Shown here piece after piece: positions 1 through 5,102 of a stretch of 8,994 nt of DNA (positions are counted from its first letter, which is position 1; each line of letters opens with the position of its first letter). The notes under the pieces are model-generated. The model made no database searches and was not told the DNA's origin. It saw only the letters and a program-made list of their open reading frames with translations. Source of the DNA: Bacillota bacterium (lineage in GTDB: Bacteria > Bacillota > Dethiobacteria > DTU022); NCBI GenBank assembly GCA_012727685.1, contig JAAYGO010000196.1, forward strand, positions 1 through 8,994. The letters are read 5' to 3'. The translations under genes and the position numbers were made by a program.

Positions 1-119
1 CCTTGATCGTCCCAAACCCAGCCTCGCTGAAAATCAGGAAGCTGAATCTTTCCACAATTTACGTCTTTTAAGATATCTACTAATAAAACTTTCGTACTAT
101 CAAAAGTAGCAAGAGCCAA
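1..119 (-). CDS. DUF262 (GmrSD-type) protein, N-terminal fragment cut by the window edge
   Basis: Only the first 39 codons are present; the rest lies outside the window. The start is a TTG at 119. A GGAGG sits 8 nt upstream, and an in-frame TAG just two codons before the TTG excludes an earlier start. The translation opens MALATFDSTKVLL and continues with GKIQLPDFQRGWVWDD. The QLPDFQRxWxW pattern is typical of the start of DUF262, the nucleotide-dependent domain of GmrSD-type modification-dependent restriction enzymes and related phage-defence proteins. The conserved DGQQR motif and any DUF1524 nuclease domain would lie beyond the edge, so nuclease activity cannot be judged. It is the last visible gene of the operon that starts with the SBD-HNH endonuclease at 1290. 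I am confident of the family; the restriction role is inferred from family and context. Confidence 0.85.
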   Translation of the reverse strand, partial: MALATFDSTKVLLVDILKDVNCGKIQLPDFQRGWVWDDQ

Positions 120-127
120 ACCCTATT

Positions 128-132
128 CCTCC
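128..132 (-). promoter_or_regulatory. Ribosome binding site fixing the TTG start of the DUF262 gene
   Basis: GGAGG on the minus strand, 8 nt before the TTG at 119. It is the strongest Shine-Dalgarno match near this gene, and no ATG or GTG lies at a usable distance in frame. Confidence 0.7.
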
Positions 133-182
133 ATTCACAAATAATTGCATCTCTCGCCAATCTGCGGGCCAACCCAGAAATT

Positions 183-407
183 TCATGTTTTGTTTTTCTT
201 AGGTCTATAATGATTAAGCAAGAAATTCATTCTCTCAACATAATCACATATACAAGGTGCCAGCTTCTTAACCATTTCTTCAACATTAATCCAGTCACTA
301 TCAGGATACCTGAAAAAAGTAATATCCTCATGCTCAACAAAAGTAAGCCCCGGTTCAATTAGTTCAGGGTTTTCTTTGAGCACTTGCTGCAATAGATATT
401 CATTCAT
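183..407 (-). CDS. Small protein between the type IV endonuclease and the DUF262 gene; weak NucS-like N-terminus
   Basis: Two starts are possible: ATG at 419 (78 residues) or ATG at 407 (74 residues). The second overlaps the endonuclease stop as ATGAATGA, which suggests translational coupling. Neither has an ideally spaced ribosome site; an AAAAGGAT lies directly before the 407 ATG. The open frame runs on upstream to 662, but that part is a shadow of the endonuclease gene. The protein is acidic in the middle and ends in a basic RPKKNKT tail. The segment LKENPELIEPGLTFVE recalls the helix and loop opening NucS/DUF91-type PD-(D/E)XK nucleases, but no D...ExK active site follows. It may be a truncated nuclease, a small accessory subunit or an unrelated protein. 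That it is a gene follows from operon packing; its function is unknown. Confidence 0.6.
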   Translation of the reverse strand: MNEYLLQQVLKENPELIEPGLTFVEHEDITFFRYPDSDWINVEEMVKKLAPCICDYVERMNFLLNHYRPKKNKT

Positions 408-1290
408 ATCCTTTTCCATGCCTTGAAGGGCCACGGAATACCTCTCGGACGTGCCAATTGATATAGTTTTCGTTGGGATAGTAATATGGGCTCTGCGGCT
501 GGCGGATAGGACGGCCGTGAAAGCGCATAAGCCATTCGTCAAAACCGGAGGTGCCGTGCGCTTCCTCTGCCACCCAGAAAACGAGGGATTTGTCAAGGGT
601 AAATACGCCTTTATCAAAAAGCTTATGATGCATGGTACAGAGAGCGATGCCGTTTTCTTCACAATCCGGCCCGCCGTACTGGTGCCATTTTATATGGGCT
701 GCTTCGACAGCTACCAGGGTATCTCCCAGTCTGACATTAAAACCACAGACGGCGCATTGATATTCATAAGCCCGTAGGACCCTATTTCTAAAGTCCGGGC
801 TGCGTGTTGTTTTAGCGCCGCTTTCTAGGTCCAAGCCAACCTGCGTCAAAATATCTTGGTGAAGTGTATCAGGGAAGTATTGATTAAGTATAAGGCTGGC
901 CAGTTCTTTTATGAGGTTGTTGTCTTTCCGCAATAGATCATATGCTTCGGCGGAAAAGCCACCGGAGGTGTTGTTTTCGATTAGGTCCCGATCCAACCAG
1001 TCACGGGTTGTATCCAATACACGATAACCCTCAATCTCCCAGAAACCTCCGTCATTGCAGAGCTTGACAAAGGGATAACTGGGATAATGTATCTTGCGGT
1101 ACGGCCCAAACTCTTTTAACAGCTTTTTTAAGTCATCTACTGCATCTTTAAAAGAAACAAGCCTGGGCTCACCCCTGGCAACACGAGCAAGGCTGTAAAG
1201 AAGCAGGAGCGGCTTATGGGGTGCCCGTTCATCTCCTCTTTGCCAGATCCGGATATTTAATATCTTTTCTTTTAGTTCGTCTGGTTGCAC
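400..1290 (-). CDS. Type IV restriction endonuclease, sulfur-binding domain plus HNH (phosphorothioate-DNA type)
   Basis: 296 residues, GTG start at 1290. The ribosome site is weak (an AAGGAAGTGAG 10-20 nt upstream), but an in-frame TAA closes the frame before any better start. Residues about 10-150 match the sulfur-binding domain (SBD) of ScoMcrA/SprMcrA-like enzymes: WQRGDERAPHKPLLLLYSLA, then FGPYRKIHYPSYPFVKL and NDGGFWE. Residues about 164-235 are an HNH nuclease: CxxC at 179/182, AAH with His199, Asn214, Cys218, HH at 221-222 and LFDKGVF. The SBD-HNH order without an SRA domain and the length of about 300 resemble SprMcrA. Known members bind phosphorothioate (Dnd) DNA and cleave near it, so they restrict incoming DNA modified in this way. 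No dnd genes are in view, as expected for a host that must not carry the mark. Family assignment is strong; the substrate is inferred. Confidence 0.88.
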   Translation of the reverse strand: MQPDELKEKILNIRIWQRGDERAPHKPLLLLYSLARVARGEPRLVSFKDAVDDLKKLLKEFGPYRKIHYPSYPFVKLCNDGGFWEIEGYRVLDTTRDWLDRDLIENNTSGGFSAEAYDLLRKDNNLIKELASLILNQYFPDTLHQDILTQVGLDLESGAKTTRSPDFRNRVLRAYEYQCAVCGFNVRLGDTLVAVEAAHIKWHQYGGPDCEENGIALCTMHHKLFDKGVFTLDKSLVFWVAEEAHGTSGFDEWLMRFHGRPIRQPQSPYYYPNENYINWHVREVFRGPSRHGKGYE

Positions 1291-1371
1291 TAAGGCTAAC
1301 TCACTTCCTTAAATTTTTTAAAGCGGATTGCTAATCTTTCGCGGTCAGGCCAGTGGGCCTTGTTAACGGGT

Positions 1372-1399
1372 ATAATATTTTTCTGTTCTTATTTGAAAA
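1372..1399 (-). promoter_or_regulatory. Candidate promoter of the type IV restriction operon
   Basis: On the minus strand a TTTTCA (-35, 4 of 6 matches) and TATTAT (-10, 5 of 6) are separated by 16 nt, about 80 nt upstream of the GTG at 1290. The palindrome AGGCCAGTGGGCCT at 1347-1360 falls just downstream, in the predicted leader, and could be an operator or hairpin. This rests on consensus matching only. Confidence 0.35.
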
Positions 1400-1600
1400 T
1401 CCATGTTTGCGCTCACCAATTTACCCAGAGCGCCTCCTTTTTAAATATCAAACGGACAGAGCACTGGCGTATAGAGCAATTTTCAGTCTTTTATATTGAT
1501 TACGTTAAAAAGCGGCACAATCCTGCATATTTAGAAATATTAGTTCTTTTATCTGCAGTGTAAACCGTAGCAATAATAGAGGCTTCCCCGCACCTATGTA

Positions 1601-1755
1601 TAAAGGATATAGGAAGCTTATCTTGAATAAAAAAGAGCAATTTAAGTATAAGAACGAAGAATATCACACTTATCTAAAAATATCTGTTTGTCCGGAAGGG
1701 AAAGGAGAGGAAAGTGCATGCTGATGAAACCGGCAACTCCAGAAATGGTCCGTGA
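1601..1755 (+). repeat. Direct repeat copy A (upstream region and first codons of the 159-residue gene)
   Basis: This region recurs, diverged, at 4881-5019. The outer part shares AAGGATATAG and ATCTTGAAT; the middle is poorly conserved. From 1678 to 1749, 63 of 72 positions match 4941-5012 without a gap by my count, covering AAATATCTGTTT, the AAAGGAGAGG ribosome site, the ATG and codons through PATPEMV. Similarity stops about 13 codons into the gene. Confidence 0.8.
1623..1652 (+). promoter_or_regulatory. Candidate promoter of the 159-residue orphan gene
   Basis: TTGAAT (-35, 4 of 6) and TATAAG (-10, 5 of 6) with an 18-nt spacer, about 65 nt before the start codon. The -35 sequence and its flank (ATCTTGAAT) are conserved in the second copy near 4898-4906, but the -10 is not conserved at the same spacing. 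Confidence 0.35.
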
Positions 1756-2197
1756 ATGGAAAAAGATACACAAGCAATATAAAGATAGGTTAAAACCAAA
1801 TAGAAAGTCCGGGCAAGAGATAGTGGACTATCTCTTGGAAAAGTATTCGCTTACCCCTATATCTGATAGCAAAGCAAAACAGGTTATCTCTTTGAATGTG
1901 CTGGAAAATGAACCGCTGAGAGAAAAATTGCCCGAGGGAGCGGAACCCAATCCCGTCGCATTTTACCTAGATAACGAAGGAGAAGGGAAAAACATATATC
2001 AAAACCAGGATGAAATGTATAGGGGCAGCAAGATTTTTATTGGCGTAGATCTGTCGTCAGGATATTACCTTGTAGAAGGTAGCAGTATGCTGTGGGATGA
2101 ACTCTGCGCGTTTCAAGAATTGGATTCAAAAGACATCGAAAACTATTTTTGTGTTGCTCAATATATCTCCTGCTTGAAGCGGTTTAATAAATTATAG
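1718..2197 (+). CDS. Orphan protein of unknown function, 159 residues
   Basis: The start is the ATG at 1718, 7 nt after AAAGGAGAGG; the repeat copy at 4981 conserves the same site and ATG, which supports this choice over an upstream TTG. I do not recognise the family. The protein opens PATPEMVREWKKIHKQYKDR, a basic probably helical segment, then has a short linker (about 45-70). The C-terminal part is mixed and strand-rich: NPVAFYLDNEG (78-88), KIFIGVDLSSGYYLVEGSSM (105-124), WDELCAFQELDSKDIENYF (126-144) and a closing CVAQYISCLKRF. There is no signal peptide, membrane segment or metal-binding motif. It is the only intact plus-strand gene here, facing the JetD-like cassette tail to tail. A second, truncated copy of its start lies at 4981, so the gene belongs to something duplicated in this region. 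That it is a real gene is well supported; its role is unknown. Confidence 0.75.
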   Translation: MLMKPATPEMVREWKKIHKQYKDRLKPNRKSGQEIVDYLLEKYSLTPISDSKAKQVISLNVLENEPLREKLPEGAEPNPVAFYLDNEGEGKNIYQNQDEMYRGSKIFIGVDLSSGYYLVEGSSMLWDELCAFQELDSKDIENYFCVAQYISCLKRFNKL

Positions 2198-2312
2198 TCC
2201 TGATGAGATTCTTCGCTCCTTCGGAGGGGATGTACTCTAACATTTTTTCCTGAAAGACGCCGGCGCTGCCGTCCGTTTGCGCCTCAAACCTTAGTTCCAC
2301 CTGCTCGCTCAA
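2184..2312 (-). CDS. Possible small coupled gene downstream of the JetD-like gene, 42 codons
   Basis: A TTG at 2312 overlaps the TGA of the JetD-like gene (TTTGA), with GGGAG about 10 nt upstream. The frame encodes MSEQVELRFEAQTDGSAGVF followed by QEKMLEYIPSEGAKNLIRT, and ends inside the 3' end of the convergent plus-strand gene. The translation looks protein-like, with a strand-like opening and an amphipathic helical second half. It matches no family I recognise. It could be a small cassette component, the truncated start of a lost larger gene, or chance. The overlap at its end with the opposite gene is what truncation by rearrangement would produce. Confidence 0.35.
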   Translation of the reverse strand: MSEQVELRFEAQTDGSAGVFQEKMLEYIPSEGAKNLIRTIIY

Positions 2313-3394
2313 AGTTTAATCACTCCCAGTTCAGCCAGCCTGCTGGCCGAGAGGGCTTCCTGGGGGATCATTTTATCATCAAGCCACAACTCCAGGATGC
2401 TTATCCTGAGCTCTGGAGAAAAATTCATGCAAGAGATACTCAAGATGCTAATATCCTTATCATCTACTGGTTTGTGCAAAGGTCTGGTTAATCCCTGTTG
2501 CAATAACAAGGCATACAGCGACTCAGCCAGCTCCAGTTGGAGAACCGCTTTGGCCATCATGCTGCTATTATAGTGATTTACTTGTGAGAGCAGCCGGTGG
2601 TAAATCTTAAATCCTTCCGGGTCAAGGTCGCCGAAATAATAGAGGTTAACCGTTTTGCCGCTCACCCAGGGGATGGTTTCGATAAAAGTCCAGCTCTTGG
2701 TGATTTTGTTGCCTTCGCCATAGATTATTAGATCCAGGGCCGGGGAAAAGCGCAGCAGAGATCTTTCCAGCAACCGGGAGATAGAGGCAAAGGTATCTTT
2801 GTTCTCAATTATAAGGCCATTAATTTCGGCACTGGCACCGGCATTTTTAAACTGCCGATAAAAAAAGGGTTCGGCCACTTTATAGCAATGCAGATCTGCT
2901 AAAGTGACATTGATTTTGCTCAGCAAAGCGGCCCCCTCTGAGGAGGATAAAAACTTTTCGTCGCCGGTGAGGGCCAGGGAACGCTCGTTGACTGTATCCC
3001 ATACCACGGGCTCTTTGTTGCTGGCGGCTAGCAGATATTGATCAATGTTTTGCAGTATTTGCTGGTAAGCCTGGAACTGTTCAGGATGGCGGTGAAAGTA
3101 ACTGAGATCCATTGAGGATCGAAAGCTGAATATTTCCGAAGAATACTGCTTGCTCCTTTTCAGGCGGTATTTCGCCGCCAGGGGCGGCACCCGTCCGTTT
3201 AGCCCGGAAGCCTTAAGCGGGACCAGTTCACCCTTTTGAACCAGCCTGGCAACCGCGTGGGCAAAGGTTTCGTAGGCCCCGGCCCGCTCCCAGGCCGATT
3301 CTCCCATTAAAGAGACAACTTCATTCTCTAAATCCCTGCTACTTATCGTCTTACGGGGATAATTGTCAATTATTTTTTGTAAGAATTCTTGCAA
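2309..3394 (-). CDS. JetD-like protein with Toprim-type DUF2220 C-terminus, Wadjet-related
   Basis: 361 residues from the TTG at 3394, 6 nt after AAGAGGG; an upstream in-frame TTG at 3400 abuts that site and is less likely. Residues about 1-80 look like a winged-helix or arm region (SRDLENEV, FAHAVARLVQKGELVPLK, AAKYRLKR). The C-terminal half carries Toprim-like hallmarks: IIENKDTF with Glu197, LIIYGEGNKI about 30 residues on, and YYFGDLDPEGFKIYHRL with Asp256 and Asp258, then IPQEAL near the end. These match the DUF2220 domain of JetD, the topoisomerase VI-related nuclease that cleaves plasmid DNA extruded by the JetABC SMC complex. The acidic residues needed for metal-dependent cleavage are present. 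No SMC, kleisin or KITE gene is in the window, so this is an orphan or part of another system. It follows the DUF1828 gene by 54 nt. Fold assignment is strong; function is inferred. Confidence 0.8.
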   Translation of the reverse strand: MQEFLQKIIDNYPRKTISSRDLENEVVSLMGESAWERAGAYETFAHAVARLVQKGELVPLKASGLNGRVPPLAAKYRLKRSKQYSSEIFSFRSSMDLSYFHRHPEQFQAYQQILQNIDQYLLAASNKEPVVWDTVNERSLALTGDEKFLSSSEGAALLSKINVTLADLHCYKVAEPFFYRQFKNAGASAEINGLIIENKDTFASISRLLERSLLRFSPALDLIIYGEGNKITKSWTFIETIPWVSGKTVNLYYFGDLDPEGFKIYHRLLSQVNHYNSSMMAKAVLQLELAESLYALLLQQGLTRPLHKPVDDKDISILSISCMNFSPELRISILELWLDDKMIPQEALSASRLAELGVIKL

Positions 3395-3448
3395 CAGCAA
3401 CCCTCTTTCAAGAAAAGTCTTGCCTAGACGCGGTGTTCGATTAATCGC

Positions 3449-4219
3449 TCATTTTAACAGGCTTTTAATATAGGCGGCAATACGATCACTGGCACTCAAG
3501 CTGGAGAACTGTTTCTCAAATACATCGCTAAACCGGGCCAGTACTTTTCGGTTAATCTCCTCCTGATTTTCAAAAATCCCGATGGAATGAAATCTTAATC
3601 CCCAGCGTTCAAACTGCAATAACTTTATAGTGGCGTCCCGGGTGGCAGTGTCATTATTCAAGGCAAAGACAAAAAGAGGCGTTGGCATACCGTTTATGTG
3701 GCAATCGACGGTATAGTTTCCCTGCGGATCGCGTACTTGATCATACCAGTTAAAAGTTAAACGATCTTCGGGGACGGTGTTAACCATCAAAGCCTTAAAA
3801 TCTTCAAGAAAGGTAGATCGTACTAATTCCCGGGACAAAAAAGTTACATCAGCAATTTTAAGCAAACCCTGTACAAAACTAAACAGCGCATCACCGTACC
3901 GCTCATCTTCAATATAAAGAACTAATTCCCCCCCATAGTCCTCTATATGGAAAGCTGACAATGCGTTGGTTATGATTTTCTGGCGGGTTCCAGTTGTCAG
4001 ATCCTTTTCATCGAGATCATAGGTAAGATGCATATAAGTATGGCCTTCATCTGTCAAGAACCACTTTCCGTTGGAGCGCTTCATTACGATGGAGAGATGG
4101 TCCCCATCTTCAAACATAAAAGGGGTAAAGATACGGTAACGGTCTAAACCCTCGCTGGCTAGCCGGATCTGTTTGCTTACTTTCTCTTGAAAATCACGTT
4201 CAACCAAGACTTTATTCAT
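3449..4219 (-). CDS. DUF1828/DUF1829 domain protein
   Basis: 256 residues. The ATG at 4219 overlaps the preceding gene's TAA (ATGAATAA), with GGGGG 8 nt upstream, so translation is probably coupled. Residues about 28-118 fit DUF1828: FTPFMFEDGDHLSI (31-44) and WFLTDEGHTYMHL (53-65), the TPF...DGD...LTDxG pattern of the family. Residues about 150-240 fit DUF1829: FVFALNNDTATRDATIKL (183-200), then LRFHSIGIFENQEEI. No catalytic motif is evident. The family is common in phages, mobile elements and Firmicute accessory regions, and its biochemical role is not established to my knowledge. Its place between a DUF6978-like protein and a Toprim-type nuclease makes a regulatory or sensing part in a defence or plasmid-control cassette plausible, but that is inference. 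Confidence 0.8.
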   Translation of the reverse strand: MNKVLVERDFQEKVSKQIRLASEGLDRYRIFTPFMFEDGDHLSIVMKRSNGKWFLTDEGHTYMHLTYDLDEKDLTTGTRQKIITNALSAFHIEDYGGELVLYIEDERYGDALFSFVQGLLKIADVTFLSRELVRSTFLEDFKALMVNTVPEDRLTFNWYDQVRDPQGNYTVDCHINGMPTPLFVFALNNDTATRDATIKLLQFERWGLRFHSIGIFENQEEINRKVLARFSDVFEKQFSSLSASDRIAAYIKSLLK

Positions 4220-4703
4220 CAAACACACCCCCAAACAGGCTCATTTGAGTACCGCTGGGCATTTGGAAATTACACTGTTTAAACATTAACATGACCGCAC
4301 TGTTGATATCGGAATATTCATCTGACTGTTCAGCATAGGCATCTTCACGCATACCGCTGTCCTGATAACGTTCGGTAGCTAGATGAATATGAAAACCGAA
4401 AATCCTGTTACCTTCGATTTTATTTGTATGTTCGTGGCTTTTACCATTATAGCGTCTAAGCCGAAACACCTGGTTTGTATTTGGAACAAGATATGCCAAA
4501 ATTACTGTAAAATCCATACTATTATAATCACTTTTCCGCAGGATTACTCTAAATCGGTTTCCATTATTTCCTGTAATAGTTAATTGGGATTCATGGTGAC
4601 CACGTTTTGGTTTCAGTCTTAATCTTTGTTGATAATCAGGAGGCAATGGCTTTTGTTCCTTGATGAGATCTTGAATTTGCTGGTCAGTTAGCCAGACAGA
4701 CAT
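4212..4703 (-). CDS. DUF6978-like protein, first gene of the JetD-like cassette
   Basis: 163 residues, ATG at 4703, 5 nt after GGAGG; a TTG at 4715 overlaps that ribosome site and is rejected. Recognisable blocks are FTVILAYLVPNTNQVFRLRR (65-84), YNGKSHEHTN (85-94) and FHIHLATERYQ (104-114). I associate this pattern with the DUF6978 family, often found next to DUF1828 proteins. The His-rich blocks SHEH and FHIH with the following acidic residues could bind metal or nucleotide, but no known active site is seen. The 8-nt overlap with the DUF1828 gene and the promoter just upstream mark this as the start of a three-gene transcript. Base composition is clearly more AT-rich than the helicase region to the right, consistent with separate acquisition. 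The family name is from memory, hence moderate confidence. Confidence 0.7.
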   Translation of the reverse strand: MSVWLTDQQIQDLIKEQKPLPPDYQQRLRLKPKRGHHESQLTITGNNGNRFRVILRKSDYNSMDFTVILAYLVPNTNQVFRLRRYNGKSHEHTNKIEGNRIFGFHIHLATERYQDSGMREDAYAEQSDEYSDINSAVMLMFKQCNFQMPSGTQMSLFGGVFDE

Positions 4704-4733
4704 AAGATCCTCCAAGGTGGCCGAAAGTTTGGC

Positions 4734-4746
4734 GGTTCCAAGAACC
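4734..4746. promoter_or_regulatory. Short perfect inverted repeat in the leader of the DUF6978 cassette
   Basis: GGTTCCAAGAACC has 5-bp arms around a 3-bp centre and lies between the predicted -10 and the start codon. A second short pair, GCC/GGC, flanks AAACTTTC next to it. It could be a repressor operator or an mRNA hairpin in the leader. Confidence 0.35.
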
Positions 4747-4759
4747 AGGATCTAATCTT

Positions 4760-4788
4760 ATTTTACAAAATTTTACGCCAAGTTACAA
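4760..4788 (-). promoter_or_regulatory. Promoter of the DUF6978-DUF1828-JetD-like operon
   Basis: On the minus strand TTGTAA (-35, 4 of 6) and TAAAAT (-10, 5 of 6) are separated by exactly 17 nt, about 57 nt upstream of the ATG at 4703. It is the best sigma-A-type match in the window and sits where the operon should begin. Confidence 0.55.
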
Positions 4789-4880
4789 TCGTAAACGTTG
4801 CCTGTACTTCATCTTTGACACTTTAAAGTTGACTATGAAGGTATTTGGGCACGCCATTTATCTCTTCTCGCGCCAATTCT

Positions 4881-5019
4881 TAAGGATATAGAAACTCATC
4901 TTGAATTTAATAGATATTTCAATCTTGCTTTAAGTAAGTCAAATATCTGTTTATCCGGATCGAAAAGGAGAGGAGATCGCATGTTGATGACACCGGCAAC
5001 TCCAGAAATGGTTAACGAA
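4881..5019 (+). repeat. Direct repeat copy B
   Basis: Diverged copy of 1601-1755. It keeps the AAGGATATAG and ATCTTGAAT blocks, the AAATATCTGTTT block, the AAAAGGAGAGG ribosome site, the ATG and the PATPEMV codons. The two copies lie about 3.3 kb apart in the same orientation and bracket the JetD-like cassette and the orphan gene. Confidence 0.8.
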
Positions 5020-5079
5020 ATGCAGGGTTCATTCATGTTTCTCCTTCAGGATGACAAGAAGAGGGCTTTCCCCTGCTAA
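4981..5079 (+). pseudogene. Truncated second copy of the 159-residue orphan gene, 32 codons
   Basis: The ATG at 4981 follows AAAAGGAGAGG and begins MLMTPATPEMVNE, nearly identical to the orphan gene at 1718 (MLMKPATPEMVRE). After codon 13 similarity ends abruptly; the frame continues with 19 unrelated residues (MQGSFMFLLQDDKKRAFPC) to a TAA inside an inverted repeat. The expected continuation, from WKKIHKQYK on, is absent. The ribosome site is intact, so a short peptide could still be made, but the simplest reading is a remnant left by deletion or recombination. The junction sequence CTCCTTCAGGATGACAAG resembles the start of an imported segment; its source is unknown. Confidence 0.65.
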
Positions 5080-5102
5080 AACAGCAACACGAGGTTTAGC
5101 AG
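5073..5102. repeat. Inverted repeat just after the alarmone hydrolase stop
   Basis: CTGCTAAA (5073-5080) pairs with TTTAGCAG (5095-5102), 8 bp around a 14-nt loop, starting one base past the stop codon of the hydrolase gene (minus strand). There is no T-run after either arm, so it would be a weak terminator at best; it may instead protect the 3' end of the transcript. Confidence 0.4.

Larger units (their letters stand above)
1291..1717. other. Divergent intergenic region without a convincing gene
   Basis: This AT-rich stretch separates the minus-strand endonuclease operon from the plus-strand gene at 1718. It holds a possible minus-strand promoter (1372-1399), a GC-rich palindrome AGGCCAGTGGGCCT (1347-1360), a possible plus-strand promoter (1623-1652) and the first copy of a direct repeat (1601-1755). 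The open plus-strand frame at 1360-1563 has no ribosome site and no recognisable protein character, so I do not call it. Confidence 0.6.
4789..5102. other. Intergenic region between the JetD-like operon and the alarmone hydrolase gene
   Basis: It contains the second copy of the direct repeat, the truncated copy of the orphan gene start (4981-5079) and an inverted repeat (5073-5102). Nothing else coding is visible. The sequence before about 4880 has no match to copy A that I can see. Confidence 0.6.

Noticed and set aside
420..662. Upstream extension of the 78-residue frame
   Set aside because: It is antiparallel to nothing but is fully inside the SBD-HNH coding region in another frame, has low protein character and no ribosome site.
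451..777. 108-codon plus-strand open frame
   Set aside because: It is the antisense shadow of the HNH nuclease domain, whose zinc and active-site residues are clear on the minus strand.
1360..1563. 67-codon plus-strand open frame
   Set aside because: No ribosome site before the start, no recognisable family and AT-rich intergenic composition.
2213..2226. CTCCTTCGGAG hairpin between the convergent genes, considered as a terminator
   Set aside because: The stem is only 4 bp and no T-run follows directly, and it overlaps the possible 42-codon frame.
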